A stretch of 64,000 nt of DNA. Origin: CAYVUV01 sp964455095 (GTDB lineage Bacteria > Desulfobacterota > Binatia > HRBIN30 > CADEER01). The stretch is from positions 25,815-89,814 of the forward strand of contig CAYVUV010000222.1 of the NCBI GenBank assembly GCA_964455095.1, written 5' to 3'. Position 1 is the stretch's first letter. Every line of letters starts with the position of its first letter. The position numbers and the translations under genes were made by a program. Below the pieces are notes generated by a model, which made no database searches, was not told the DNA's origin, and saw only the letters and a program-made list of their open reading frames with translations. Below are positions 44,272 through 52,056 of the stretch, piece after piece.

Positions 44272-45657
44272 ATGTATGCGCTCAACAGGCTTCTGGGCCC
44301 GGATATCGCCGAGCTGCTGGCCAGCCGTCGCTACGATCAAATTCGCTCGGCGCTGATCGAGTTCGAGCCGGCCGACATCTCCGAGCTCGTCGCCGGCCTC
44401 GACCCGGATCAAGCCGCCGTTATTTTTCGGTTGTTGCCGCGCGATCTGGCTGCCGATACCTTCAGTTACCTCGACTTCGAGCAGCAGCAGGAGCTGATCA
44501 CCCATCTCGGCACCGAGCGCGTCGTCGCGCTCATCAACGAGATGGACCCCGACGACCGCACGGCGCTCCTCGAGGAGATGCCGGCCGAGGTGGCGCAGCG
44601 CTTCATCGCGCTGCTGAGCCCGGAGGAGCGCCGCATCACGCAGGCGATCCTCGGCTATCCGGAGGAGAGCATCGGCCGGTTGATGACGCCGGACTACGTG
44701 CGCGTGCGGCCCGAGTGGACGATCGCCGAGGCGATGGAGCACATCCGGCGTTACGGCCGCGACGCGGAGACCGTCAACGTCATCTACGTGGTCGACGACA
44801 CCGGGCAACTCATCGACGATCTGCGCATCCGCCAGTTCCTCCTCGCGGCACCCGATCAGACCGTGGCCTCGCTCATGGACCGCAAGTTCGTCGCCCTGCA
44901 CGCCACCGACGACCGCGAGGAAGCCGTGCACCAGATGCAGCACTACGACCGCGTGGCGCTGCCGGTGGTCGACTCGCGCGGCAAGCTGGTCGGCATCGTC
45001 ACCGCCGACGACGTGGCCGACGTCGCCGAGGCGGAGGTGACCGAGGACATTCAGAAGATGGGCGGCATGGAGGCGCTCGACGCACCCTACCTCGAGAGCC
45101 GCCTCGGGCCCCTGGTGCGCAAGCGCGGCGGGTGGCTGTCGATCCTGTTCGTCGGCGAGATGCTCACGGCGACGGCGATGGGCTACTTCGCCGGTGAGAT
45201 CGAGCACGCCATCGTGCTGGCCCTGTTCATCCCGCTGATCATTTCCAGCGGCGGCAATGCCGGATCCCAAGCCTGCTCGTTGGTCATCCGCGCGATGGCG
45301 GTCGGCGAGGTCAAGCTCAGCCATTGGTTGCGGGTGTTGGTCCGCGAGCTGGCGACCGGGGTCGCGCTCGGTGTCTTGCTCGGCGCCATCGCGCTGGCGC
45401 GCATCATCTTCTGGCCGTCGCGCGGCACCGTCTACGGCGAGCACTACTTTCTCATCGCGATCACGGTCGCGATCAGTCTGCTCGGGGTGGTGATGTTCGG
45501 CACCATCGTCGGATCGATGCTGCCGTTTCTCTTTCGCCGCCTCGGCTTCGATCCCGCCGCCGCCTCGGCGCCCTTCGTCGCCACCATGGTCGACGTCACC
45601 GGGATCGTCATCTACTTCAGCGTCGCCGCGGTCATTCTGCACGGCACGCTGTTGTAG
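44272..45657 (+). CDS. mgtE: Magnesium transporter MgtE
   Basis: 461 residues from the ATG at 44272, which has AGAGG nine bases before it; the ATG at 44263 directly abuts that site and is unlikely. The N domain of helical repeats (about 10-130: ADISELVAGLDPDQAAVIFR, ALLEEMPAEVAQRF), two CBS domains (about 135-255, ending in GIVTADDVADVAE), the plug helix and five membrane helices (about 280-461) are all present. GGNAGSQAC near 330 is the family pore signature. It is a magnesium-gated channel. No M-box riboswitch was recognised in the 224 bases upstream. Confidence 0.94.
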   Translation: MYALNRLLGPDIAELLASRRYDQIRSALIEFEPADISELVAGLDPDQAAVIFRLLPRDLAADTFSYLDFEQQQELITHLGTERVVALINEMDPDDRTALLEEMPAEVAQRFIALLSPEERRITQAILGYPEESIGRLMTPDYVRVRPEWTIAEAMEHIRRYGRDAETVNVIYVVDDTGQLIDDLRIRQFLLAAPDQTVASLMDRKFVALHATDDREEAVHQMQHYDRVALPVVDSRGKLVGIVTADDVADVAEAEVTEDIQKMGGMEALDAPYLESRLGPLVRKRGGWLSILFVGEMLTATAMGYFAGEIEHAIVLALFIPLIISSGGNAGSQACSLVIRAMAVGEVKLSHWLRVLVRELATGVALGVLLGAIALARIIFWPSRGTVYGEHYFLIAITVAISLLGVVMFGTIVGSMLPFLFRRLGFDPAAASAPFVATMVDVTGIVIYFSVAAVILHGTLL

Positions 45658-45666
45658 GCCGCGCGA

Positions 45667-46497
45667 TCAGCGCCCGCCGGCGGCCACCCGGCGCGGTGGC
45701 TCGGCGATGCGCCCCAGGCCGGCATGTGCGATGGCGGCCTCGGGGGTCGCGACGACGCGCAGCCGTTGGTCGATCGGCGTGCGCACCGTCTCCAGGCGCT
45801 CGATGTCGGCGGCGAAGCCGAGGTAGGCGGCGAAGGGATTGGGCCAGCCCGACAGACCGCTGGCCAGGTGCTGCCCGAGGCGGCGGCGGCTGACGGCGGT
45901 GGGCAGATACGGCACACCGGCCCAGCGCACGCGCGCGACACCGGCCTGGGCGAGCAGTTTGAAGATCTCGTAGAACGGGTAGAAGCGCGCCTGCGAGTAG
46001 ATGCTCGGCTGCCAGCGCGTGCTCAGGCGCCGATGGGCGCCGAGCACGGACCAGCGATTGAGGACGCCGATGTACACGCGGCGGCGCGCGACGCGCGTCA
46101 ACTCGTGCACGGCGGCGAGCGGTGCGGGCAGGAACTCCAGCGTCGTGTTCATGATCGCGACGTCGAAGCTCGCGTCGGCAAAGGGCAGGGCGGCGGCGTC
46201 GCCGAGCAGCAGGGGGACACGGCCGAGTTTCTGTCGCGCGACCCGCAACATGGCGGGCGAATCGTCGATGCCGGTCACGCGCACGCCAGCGTCGGCGAGC
46301 TGTTGCAGCGTGTCGCCCGTCCCGCATCCCACATCCAGCACGCTCTCACCCCACTTGGGATCGAGCAGGCTGAACAGCAGGCGCCGCTGCAGCCGCCGCG
46401 CCAGGGCGCCGGCCGGCGACTCCGCCCACGCGTCATAGCGCGCGGCGATGTCGTCGCCGAACAGCGGCGCGCGATCGGGTCCGTGCGGGCGGGGCAT
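45667..46497 (-). CDS. Class I SAM-dependent methyltransferase
   Basis: 276 residues. The ATG at 46497 is chosen because the region after it aligns with methyltransferases, though only a weak GAGACGG site precedes it. Motif I VLDVGCGTGDTLQQL near residue 54, motif II TGIDDSPAML near 76, motif post-II LLLGDAAALPFADASFDVAI near 98, and ELTRVARRRVYIGVLN near 133 define the class I fold. The C-terminal half (YSQARFYPFYEIFKLLAQAG) is like ubiquinone/lipid methyltransferases. It is the third gene of a three-gene minus-strand unit with an acyltransferase and an SDR enzyme, which suggests a lipid or quinone-like substrate. Confidence 0.85.
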   Translation of the reverse strand: MPRPHGPDRAPLFGDDIAARYDAWAESPAGALARRLQRRLLFSLLDPKWGESVLDVGCGTGDTLQQLADAGVRVTGIDDSPAMLRVARQKLGRVPLLLGDAAALPFADASFDVAIMNTTLEFLPAPLAAVHELTRVARRRVYIGVLNRWSVLGAHRRLSTRWQPSIYSQARFYPFYEIFKLLAQAGVARVRWAGVPYLPTAVSRRRLGQHLASGLSGWPNPFAAYLGFAADIERLETVRTPIDQRLRVVATPEAAIAHAGLGRIAEPPRRVAAGGR

Positions 46498-46552
46498 CAC
46501 CGTCTCTATAGCACCGGCGTCCGGGTGGTCGAACGGCTGGCTTGGTCCGCTC

Positions 46553-47578
46553 TCAGAAGAAGATGCTCGGCCGTTCCCGCACGCCCGCGTCGAGCATGCC
46601 CTGGATCGCCTGCTTGACCTTGCCGACATGCCGGCCGATGACCGCATCTTCGTCGTCCGCGTCGCCTTCGAAGCGCATCGGCTTGCCGAAGTAGATCCGG
46701 TACTTGACCGGAAACGGGATCAGCCCGAGCGGCCCCAGCAACGGCCACGTCAGCGTGATCGGAAAGGCCGGCATGCCGAGCAGGCGGCCGACCGCTTCCA
46801 GGTTGGCCAGGCCGGGGGCCTGCTCTTCCGAGCCCACCACGGCGACGGGCACGATCGGGGTCTTGGTCGCCAGGGCGAGGCGCATGAAGCCCGAGCCAAA
46901 ACGCTGCAGGCGGTAGCGGTCGCTGAACAGCTTGTTCATGCCGCGCACGCCCTCCGGGAAGGCGATCACCGCCTCCTCGTTGTGCAGCAGGTCGATGCAG
47001 TTCTTCGGCGTCCCGACTACCGAACCGGTGCGGCTCATGAGCACGTTGACGAACGGCAGGGTCGGCAACCAGTACTCGCCCATGCCGCGGACGATGCGCG
47101 GTGGTTCCGCTTCGAGGAACATGGCCGTGCCGATCATGGCGGCATCGAGAGCGACCTGACCGGCGTGGTTGGAGATGATCAGCGCGCGGCCGGCCGGGAG
47201 GTGCTCGATGCCGTGCGTCTCGACGCGGAAGTAGTAGCGGTAGAGCAGGGTGGTGATCACCAGGGCGCGGCGCGCGACATCGACGTTGAACCCCCACGGA
47301 TCGTAGCCGAATTCGTTCAAGCGCGTCGGGATGCGGCGCATGCGCGCCGCTGCCTCGTCGTTGATTGCGCTGACGATGTCGGGGTTGAGATCGTGTGCGA
47401 GCTCGCGCAGCCCCTGGCGCAGGATCTCCCACGCGGTCGGCTTCGGGCGCGCCGGCGGGGCCGGCATCAGCACGGGGCCTGGTTTCGCCGCGCGGCGCGG
47501 CGCCGTGGCCGGTTGCGGCGATGGGGCCGCCTGGCGGGCGCGGCGGCGGCGATCTAGCGATTCGACCTGGGCGGGCAT
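46553..47578 (-). CDS. Lysophospholipid acyltransferase-like protein
   Basis: 341 residues; GAGGAG precedes the ATG. The first 45 residues are a disordered, Arg/Pro/Ala-rich tail. The acyltransferase core (about 115-320) has ISNHAGQVALDAAM in place of the usual N-H-x4-D, as in the TMEM68-like branch, then FPEGVRGMNK near 213 and VPVAVVGSEEQAP near 253. It probably transfers acyl groups to a lipid at the membrane. It starts 25 bases after the SDR gene stop and ends 55 bases before the methyltransferase gene, so the three are probably one operon. Confidence 0.85.
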   Translation of the reverse strand: MPAQVESLDRRRRARQAAPSPQPATAPRRAAKPGPVLMPAPPARPKPTAWEILRQGLRELAHDLNPDIVSAINDEAAARMRRIPTRLNEFGYDPWGFNVDVARRALVITTLLYRYYFRVETHGIEHLPAGRALIISNHAGQVALDAAMIGTAMFLEAEPPRIVRGMGEYWLPTLPFVNVLMSRTGSVVGTPKNCIDLLHNEEAVIAFPEGVRGMNKLFSDRYRLQRFGSGFMRLALATKTPIVPVAVVGSEEQAPGLANLEAVGRLLGMPAFPITLTWPLLGPLGLIPFPVKYRIYFGKPMRFEGDADDEDAVIGRHVGKVKQAIQGMLDAGVRERPSIFF

Positions 47579-47603
47579 GATTTTCTCCTCGACTCGACGC
47601 CCG

Positions 47604-48530
47604 TCACGCGCGCACGGCGGCGAAGGTCTCCGCCAGGCTGAAGCGCGGCGCGAATCCGGTGGCGGCCTGGAACCGGCTGCCGTCGAGCGTGCACTGATAC
47701 TTGGCGAAATCCATTGCGCCGGGCGGGAACGGATACAAACCCCACTGAAACATCTGCTCGATTACGGGCCGCATGACGCTCTCGGGCAGCGGCAGCGCGG
47801 TGCCGCCGATGGCTTCGATGGCGACCTGCAACGGCACGGCGCCGGGTCCGACGACGTTGAAGACCCCGCGCGTGTTCTGCTCGATGGCCAGCACGATCGC
47901 CTCGGCGAGATCGTCCTCGTGGAGAAATTGCAACATCGGGTTGAAGCCCATCACGGTCGGCACGCGGTCGCGACGCAGGTAGCGGCTGATGGCGCTGTGC
48001 ACGTGATAGCCGAGCACGTTCACCGGTCGCAGCACGGAGATCGCCACCTCGGGGTGCTGCCAGAAGAACGCGTTGGCGAGCATGTCCATCTCCGCCAGAT
48101 CGCGCATCTCGGGGTAGGTGCGCGTGACGCTCAATGGAAAGCTCTCGTCCATGTAGTACGGATTCTCGGGCAACGCGCCGTACACGTACGAGCTGGAGTG
48201 CACGACGACATGTCGCACGCCGTGCGTGACGGCGAACTCGATCAGTCGCTTGGTGCCGTTGACGTTCACTTCGTGTCGCACCGCCGGTGGGCTCTCGAAG
48301 TGGCGGATGAAGCCGAGGTGCACAATCGCGTCGGGCCGCTCCTTGCGGATGACGTCCTCGAATTTCTTCTTGCGCAGGTCGGCGACCACCATGGCGATCT
48401 CGCGCGGGCGGCCCTCCCACATCGTGCGATCGACACCGCAGACGCGATAACGCCCGCGGCGCGCCAAGAGGGCGCGGGCGACGCGCCGGCCCTGGCCGCC
48501 GCTGATACCCGTGATCAGTACTTTCTCCAT
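47604..48530 (-). CDS. NAD-dependent epimerase/dehydratase (extended SDR)
   Basis: 308 residues from the ATG at 48530. The nucleotide-binding TGISGGQGRRVARAL at the start, VADLRKKKFEDVI near 50, HLGFIRHFES near 70, and the active-site set Ser (VVHSSSYVYG near 113), Tyr (SSYVYG and TYPEMRDLAEMD with Y-x3-(K replaced by R)) show an extended short-chain dehydrogenase. The catalytic Lys after Tyr is not evident, so it may be an atypical SDR. Substrates of such proteins include nucleotide sugars and sterol-like ketones. First gene of the minus-strand operon with the acyltransferase and methyltransferase. Confidence 0.85.
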   Translation of the reverse strand: MEKVLITGISGGQGRRVARALLARRGRYRVCGVDRTMWEGRPREIAMVVADLRKKKFEDVIRKERPDAIVHLGFIRHFESPPAVRHEVNVNGTKRLIEFAVTHGVRHVVVHSSSYVYGALPENPYYMDESFPLSVTRTYPEMRDLAEMDMLANAFFWQHPEVAISVLRPVNVLGYHVHSAISRYLRRDRVPTVMGFNPMLQFLHEDDLAEAIVLAIEQNTRGVFNVVGPGAVPLQVAIEAIGGTALPLPESVMRPVIEQMFQWGLYPFPPGAMDFAKYQCTLDGSRFQAATGFAPRFSLAETFAAVRA

Positions 48531-48693
48531 CGCTCGGGGACTGTACCACATGGGCCGCGCCGCGGACCACGGGGCGGCGGGAAAAGTGGGCGCCCGGATG
48601 CCTTTGTCGCTTCGCGTGCCACCGGCGCGCATTTGTACGCTACCCGGGCGGCCGAATGGCCGGTCTGTTGGGCTCGGCGACCGCGCAAGGTCG

Positions 48694-48709
48694 TGGCATG
48701 AGAATTGCC
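48694..48709 (+). promoter_or_regulatory. Sigma-54 promoter of histidine-kinase-like gene
   Basis: TGGCATG-AGAA-TTGCC has the invariant GG and GC with exact sigma-54 spacing and differs from TGGCACG-N4-TTGCW at positions 6 and 16 only. Transcription would start near 48720, 27 bases before the GTG at 48747. The conserved 12 bases are identical to those at 51895-51910 and 54543-54558. Confidence 0.8.
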
Positions 48710-48746
48710 CTTCCGGGCCCTGATGCGCGGCGACCAGGAGCGGAAG

Positions 48747-49391
48747 GTGGAGGCAGCGGCGGCGCCGATTGGCGTGCCGGACGAGTATGCCGAGCTGTTG
48801 TCGCGCCTGATCCACGACGTAAAGAATCCGCTCGCTGTCGTGTTGTCGTATGCCGAGGAGATTGCCGCGGCGCCGGAGGCTGAGCGCGCCATGTTCTGCA
48901 CGCGCCTGGCCGTCAACGCCCGCCGGGCCTTGCAGCTGCTCGACGACTTCGCGCTGCTGTCGGCGCTGCGCCGGGACTGCCTGGATCTGACCCTGGCGGA
49001 GAGCGATTGGCCAACGCTGGTGCGCGAGGCGATCGACGAGGCGGTGGCCGCCGATCCCAGCTCGGCCGAGCTCCTGGCGTTCGATCTCGGCGGCCCCTGC
49101 ACCGTGCGGGTCGATGGCGTCTGGCTGCACCAGGCGTTGTGTGGTTTTCTCCGCGAGACCCTGCGCGCCCTGCGCGGGAACGAACGGCTCGAGTTGATCC
49201 TCGGTGCCGAGCGGGGCGTGGTCTGGATGCAGGTCGCGGTGCCCAACGGTGGGCGACACTCCGAGGGCGGACCGCTTGACGGTGGCGAGGTGTCAGTCGA
49301 GGTGCTGCGGCGCTTGGCGCTGGCGCACCAGGGGACGTTCGATCTCCGTGCACAGCCCGCGCCGATGGCTCTGCTGCGCTTACCGCGGTGA
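48747..49391 (+). CDS. Small histidine-kinase-like protein with degenerate ATPase domain
   Basis: 214 residues from a GTG at 48747. AGGAG lies 6 bases before it, and the sigma-54 start site predicted near 48720 rules out the TTG at 48705. A dimerisation/phosphotransfer helix pair holds the H-box RLIHDVKNPLAVVLSYAEE near residues 22-40. The second half aligns with HATPase regions but the N-box (WLHQALCGFLRETLRAL) has no Asn and no D-x-G-x-G glycine box is found, so ATP binding is doubtful. No sensor or membrane segment exists. It may be a phosphotransferase or a phosphatase for the receiver domains of the two ATPases encoded next to it (convergent). Confidence 0.72.
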   Translation: MEAAAAPIGVPDEYAELLSRLIHDVKNPLAVVLSYAEEIAAAPEAERAMFCTRLAVNARRALQLLDDFALLSALRRDCLDLTLAESDWPTLVREAIDEAVAADPSSAELLAFDLGGPCTVRVDGVWLHQALCGFLRETLRALRGNERLELILGAERGVVWMQVAVPNGGRHSEGGPLDGGEVSVEVLRRLALAHQGTFDLRAQPAPMALLRLPR

Positions 49392-49437
49392 GCACCGGTT
49401 GCCGGGGGGGCGTGCGGTTGGGCTGCCGCCTTGGAGC

Positions 49438-51858
49438 TCAAAGCGTCATCGCGGCCCGGGTGGACGTTCCCTTTGCCGCGGCTTTCTTCGCCGCTCTCCG
49501 TTCCGCGAGGGTGTCGGTAGGCAAATCCCCCGCCCCGTAAGTTCGGCGCATGATGCGCGTCACGCGCGCCAGGAGCTCGGCGCGATCGAACGGCTTGGCG
49601 ATATAGTCGTCGGTGCCGACCTGGTAGCCGCGTGTGCGGTGCACCGTGTCGTCGAGCGCGGTGAGCATCAGGATGGGAATGAACGCCGTGCGCACGCTCG
49701 ATCGCAGCTGCTTGCAGACATCGAAACCGTCCATCTCCGGCATCATGATATCGAGCAGGATCAGGTCCGGCAGCTGCTCCTCGACGATTTCGAGGGCCTG
49801 CCTGCCGTTGGCAGCGGTCTCGACGTCGAACGGAATGCCGCTGCGCTGCAGGAAGACCTCCATCAAACGGAGGAAATCGGGTTCGTCGTCGACCACCAGC
49901 GCGCGGTAGCGGCGCGGCGCGGCCGACTGCGGAGCCGGCGCGGGTACCGACTGGTCAGCGGGCGCAGGTGGTGGCGCGGCCTTGGTGACCGATGCCTCGC
50001 CACAGTAGGGGCATGCCTGCCATTCCTTGTTCATGGGCTTGCTGCACCCCGGGCAGAGATTGTGCAGCGGTGTCGAACAGTTGGGGCACACGGCGTAGGC
50101 TTCTTCGACGCTTTCGTTGCAACTCGGGCAGTGCAGACCGCCCTGGAACACGTCGATGACCCGCGTGACTTCCTCGACCGTCGTGGTGCCGTCGCGAATC
50201 TTGGCCACGGCGTTTTCGTACAGCGTCACCATGCCTTCGGCGCGGGCCTGGCGCCGGGTGGTGCTCTCTGGGGCACGCGACTCGATCAGCTTGGCCAGCG
50301 TCTTGGTCATCGGCATGACTTCGAACACCGCCTCGCGGCCCGAGTAGCCCGACTTGCGGCAGGCGCCGCACCCGCGCCCGCGCCGAAATTCGGGAATGGT
50401 GCCCTGCAGCTGGAGTCCGTCGAGCGCGACCGGATCGGGCGTGTACGCCTCCGTGCACACCGTGCACACCTTGCGCACCAGGCGTTGCGCGACCAGGACG
50501 TGGATGGACGCGGCGATCAGGTAGGGGTCGATGCCGAGGTCGATCAGACGGTAGACGGTGGCGACGGCGTCGTTGGTGTGCAGCGTGCTGAGCACGAGGT
50601 GCCCGGTCTGCGCCGCCCGGATGGCGATCTCCGCCGTCTCGGCGTCGCGGATCTCGCCGACCAGGATGATGTCGGGATCCTGGCGCAGGATCGAGCGCAG
50701 CGTGCCCGCGAACGTCAGGCCCTGCTTCTCGTTGATCTCCACCTGATTGAGGCCGCGCAGCTGGTACTCGATGGGGTTCTCGATGGTGACGATGTTGCGC
50801 GTTGGCGACACCAGCTCGGCGATCATCCCGTACAAAGTGGTCGTCTTGCCGCTGCCGGTCGGGCCGGTCACCAGCACGATGCCCTGTGGGCGCGCAATGG
50901 CCTGGCGCAGGACCTGGAGATCGCGCGGTTTCAAGTGCAGGCTCGCCAGGCTCGTCGGCGCCGCGCTCGGGTCGAGAATGCGCATCGTGACCTTCTCGCC
51001 GAACTGGGTCGGCAGGCTCGAGACGCGCAGATCGACCATCTTGTCGTGGTAGCGAATGCGAATACGGCCGTCCTGCGGCACGCGGCGCTCGGTGATGTCG
51101 AGGTTTGCCAGCACCTTGCAGCGCGCGGTGAGCGGGTCCTGCACCCACTTGGGGAGGTGAAAGGACTCCTGCAGCACGCCGTCGACGCGGTAGCGGACGC
51201 GCACTTCGGCGAGACCCGACTCGATGTGAATGTCGCTCGCCCCGGCGCGCACCCCGTCGACGAGGATCAGGTTGAGCAGTTTGACCACCGGCGGCAGCTG
51301 CGTGCCGCGCACCAGTTGGCGCAGATCGGTCGATTCTTCGTGCAGTTCGGTGATCGGGGCGTCGGCCTCGGACGGGACGCCGTCGAGATATTGGTTGAGC
51401 GAGTCTTCCAGATGATAGGCGTGCTTGATGGCGTCGCGCACGGCCGTGTGGGTCGCGACCTCGGCGCGGACTGTGTGCCCGCTGGCGAACTCGACGGCGC
51501 GCAGCCCTTCGCGGTCGAGCGGGTTGGCCGTCGCGACGGTCAGCTTGCCGTTGTGCAGCCGCAGCGGCACGACGCCGTAGCGCGAGACGATGTCCTCCTT
51601 GACCAAAGACGTGACGGACGTGTCCAGGGCCACCGCGGCCAGATTGACGTAGGGGATGCGCAGGCGCGCGGCGAGCTCGTTGGCCAGCTCCTCTTCCGAA
51701 AGATGCCCCCCCCGCACGAGGAACTCGATTGCCGACGGTGCGTTCTCAGCGGCCGCCAGACTCGCTTCAGCGGCGCGGGCTACCTCGTCGGAGATCCGCC
51801 CATGTTGACATAAGAAGCGTATCAGCTGCGCATCGGATCTGTTCCCGTTCCCGGTCAT
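49438..51858 (-). CDS. PilB/GspE-type secretion ATPase fused to zinc ribbons and receiver domain (copy 1)
   Basis: 806 residues from the ATG at 51858 (a TTG at 51861 is also possible). Domains in order: MshEN/T2SSE N-terminal domain (about 1-165), ATPase core (about 175-560) with Walker A GPTGSGKTT near 325, Asp box, Walker B ILVGEIRDAETA and the tetracysteine CTVC...CGAC, a double zinc ribbon (about 590-650; CPSC, CPNC, CPGC, CPYC), a Pro/Ala linker, and a CheY-like receiver (about 675-795) with DDEPDF, phospho-Asp near 701 (LLDIMMPEMDG) and Lys in AKPFD. It would power a type IV pilus or type II secretion assembly under phosphorylation control. No other pilus gene is in the window. Paralogue of 52057-54504. 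Confidence 0.9.
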   Translation of the reverse strand: MTGNGNRSDAQLIRFLCQHGRISDEVARAAEASLAAAENAPSAIEFLVRGGHLSEEELANELAARLRIPYVNLAAVALDTSVTSLVKEDIVSRYGVVPLRLHNGKLTVATANPLDREGLRAVEFASGHTVRAEVATHTAVRDAIKHAYHLEDSLNQYLDGVPSEADAPITELHEESTDLRQLVRGTQLPPVVKLLNLILVDGVRAGASDIHIESGLAEVRVRYRVDGVLQESFHLPKWVQDPLTARCKVLANLDITERRVPQDGRIRIRYHDKMVDLRVSSLPTQFGEKVTMRILDPSAAPTSLASLHLKPRDLQVLRQAIARPQGIVLVTGPTGSGKTTTLYGMIAELVSPTRNIVTIENPIEYQLRGLNQVEINEKQGLTFAGTLRSILRQDPDIILVGEIRDAETAEIAIRAAQTGHLVLSTLHTNDAVATVYRLIDLGIDPYLIAASIHVLVAQRLVRKVCTVCTEAYTPDPVALDGLQLQGTIPEFRRGRGCGACRKSGYSGREAVFEVMPMTKTLAKLIESRAPESTTRRQARAEGMVTLYENAVAKIRDGTTTVEEVTRVIDVFQGGLHCPSCNESVEEAYAVCPNCSTPLHNLCPGCSKPMNKEWQACPYCGEASVTKAAPPPAPADQSVPAPAPQSAAPRRYRALVVDDEPDFLRLMEVFLQRSGIPFDVETAANGRQALEIVEEQLPDLILLDIMMPEMDGFDVCKQLRSSVRTAFIPILMLTALDDTVHRTRGYQVGTDDYIAKPFDRAELLARVTRIMRRTYGAGDLPTDTLAERRAAKKAAAKGTSTRAAMTL

Positions 51859-51894
51859 CAATGGTCTCGCTCCCCCTGCTGCGTCATCGCATCA

Positions 51895-51910
51895 GGCAAG
51901 AGGCATGCCA
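51895..51910 (-). promoter_or_regulatory. Sigma-54 promoter of ATPase-receiver copy 1
   Basis: On the minus strand 51910 to 51895 reads TGGCATG-CCTC-TTGCC, a sigma-54 -24/-12 element with exact spacing. Transcription would start near 51884, 26 bases before the ATG at 51858, leaving room for GGGGGAG as ribosome site. It matches the promoters at 48694 and 54558 in all conserved bases. Confidence 0.82.
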
Positions 51911-51980
51911 TGTGACCAGGCCGGAACCCTGCAACTGAACGCTCGTGATGGCGCCCATTTTTGTGGGCTGCGGAAGTCGG

Positions 51981-51991
51981 GAAACTGTCGA
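51981..51991 (-). promoter_or_regulatory. TCGACAGTTTC box upstream of copy 1 promoter
   Basis: GAAACTGTCGA on the plus strand (TCGACAGTTTC in the gene direction) begins 71 bases upstream of the -24 element. The same 11-mer lies exactly 71 bases upstream of the promoter of copy 2. The core CTGTC agrees with the (C/G)TGTC boxes described for the pilus activator PilR. An inverted repeat, GCCCA (51953-51957) with TGGGC (51964-51968), lies between box and promoter. Confidence 0.55.
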
Positions 51992-52006
51992 TGTAACGCG
52001 TCGTAC

Positions 52007-52047
52007 CACTCGACCTGTCCGGTGGAACTCGCCGGACGGGTCGAGTG
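52007..52047 (-). terminator. Long hairpin between the two ATPase-receiver genes
   Basis: CACTCGACCTGTCCGG (52007-52022) pairs with CCGGACGGGTCGAGTG (52032-52047) over 16 base pairs with a single G-T wobble and a 9-base loop. On the minus strand it begins 9 bases after the stop of copy 2 and lies upstream of the promoter of copy 1. It is the most stable hairpin seen in the window. No T-run follows. Confidence 0.6.
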
Positions 52048-52056
52048 GGCGCGATA

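Noticed and set aside
48705..48746. TTG at 48705 or ATG at 48723 as start of the histidine-kinase-like gene
   Set aside because: 48705 lies inside the -12 promoter element and 48723 would be almost leaderless. The GTG at 48747 has AGGAG six bases before it.
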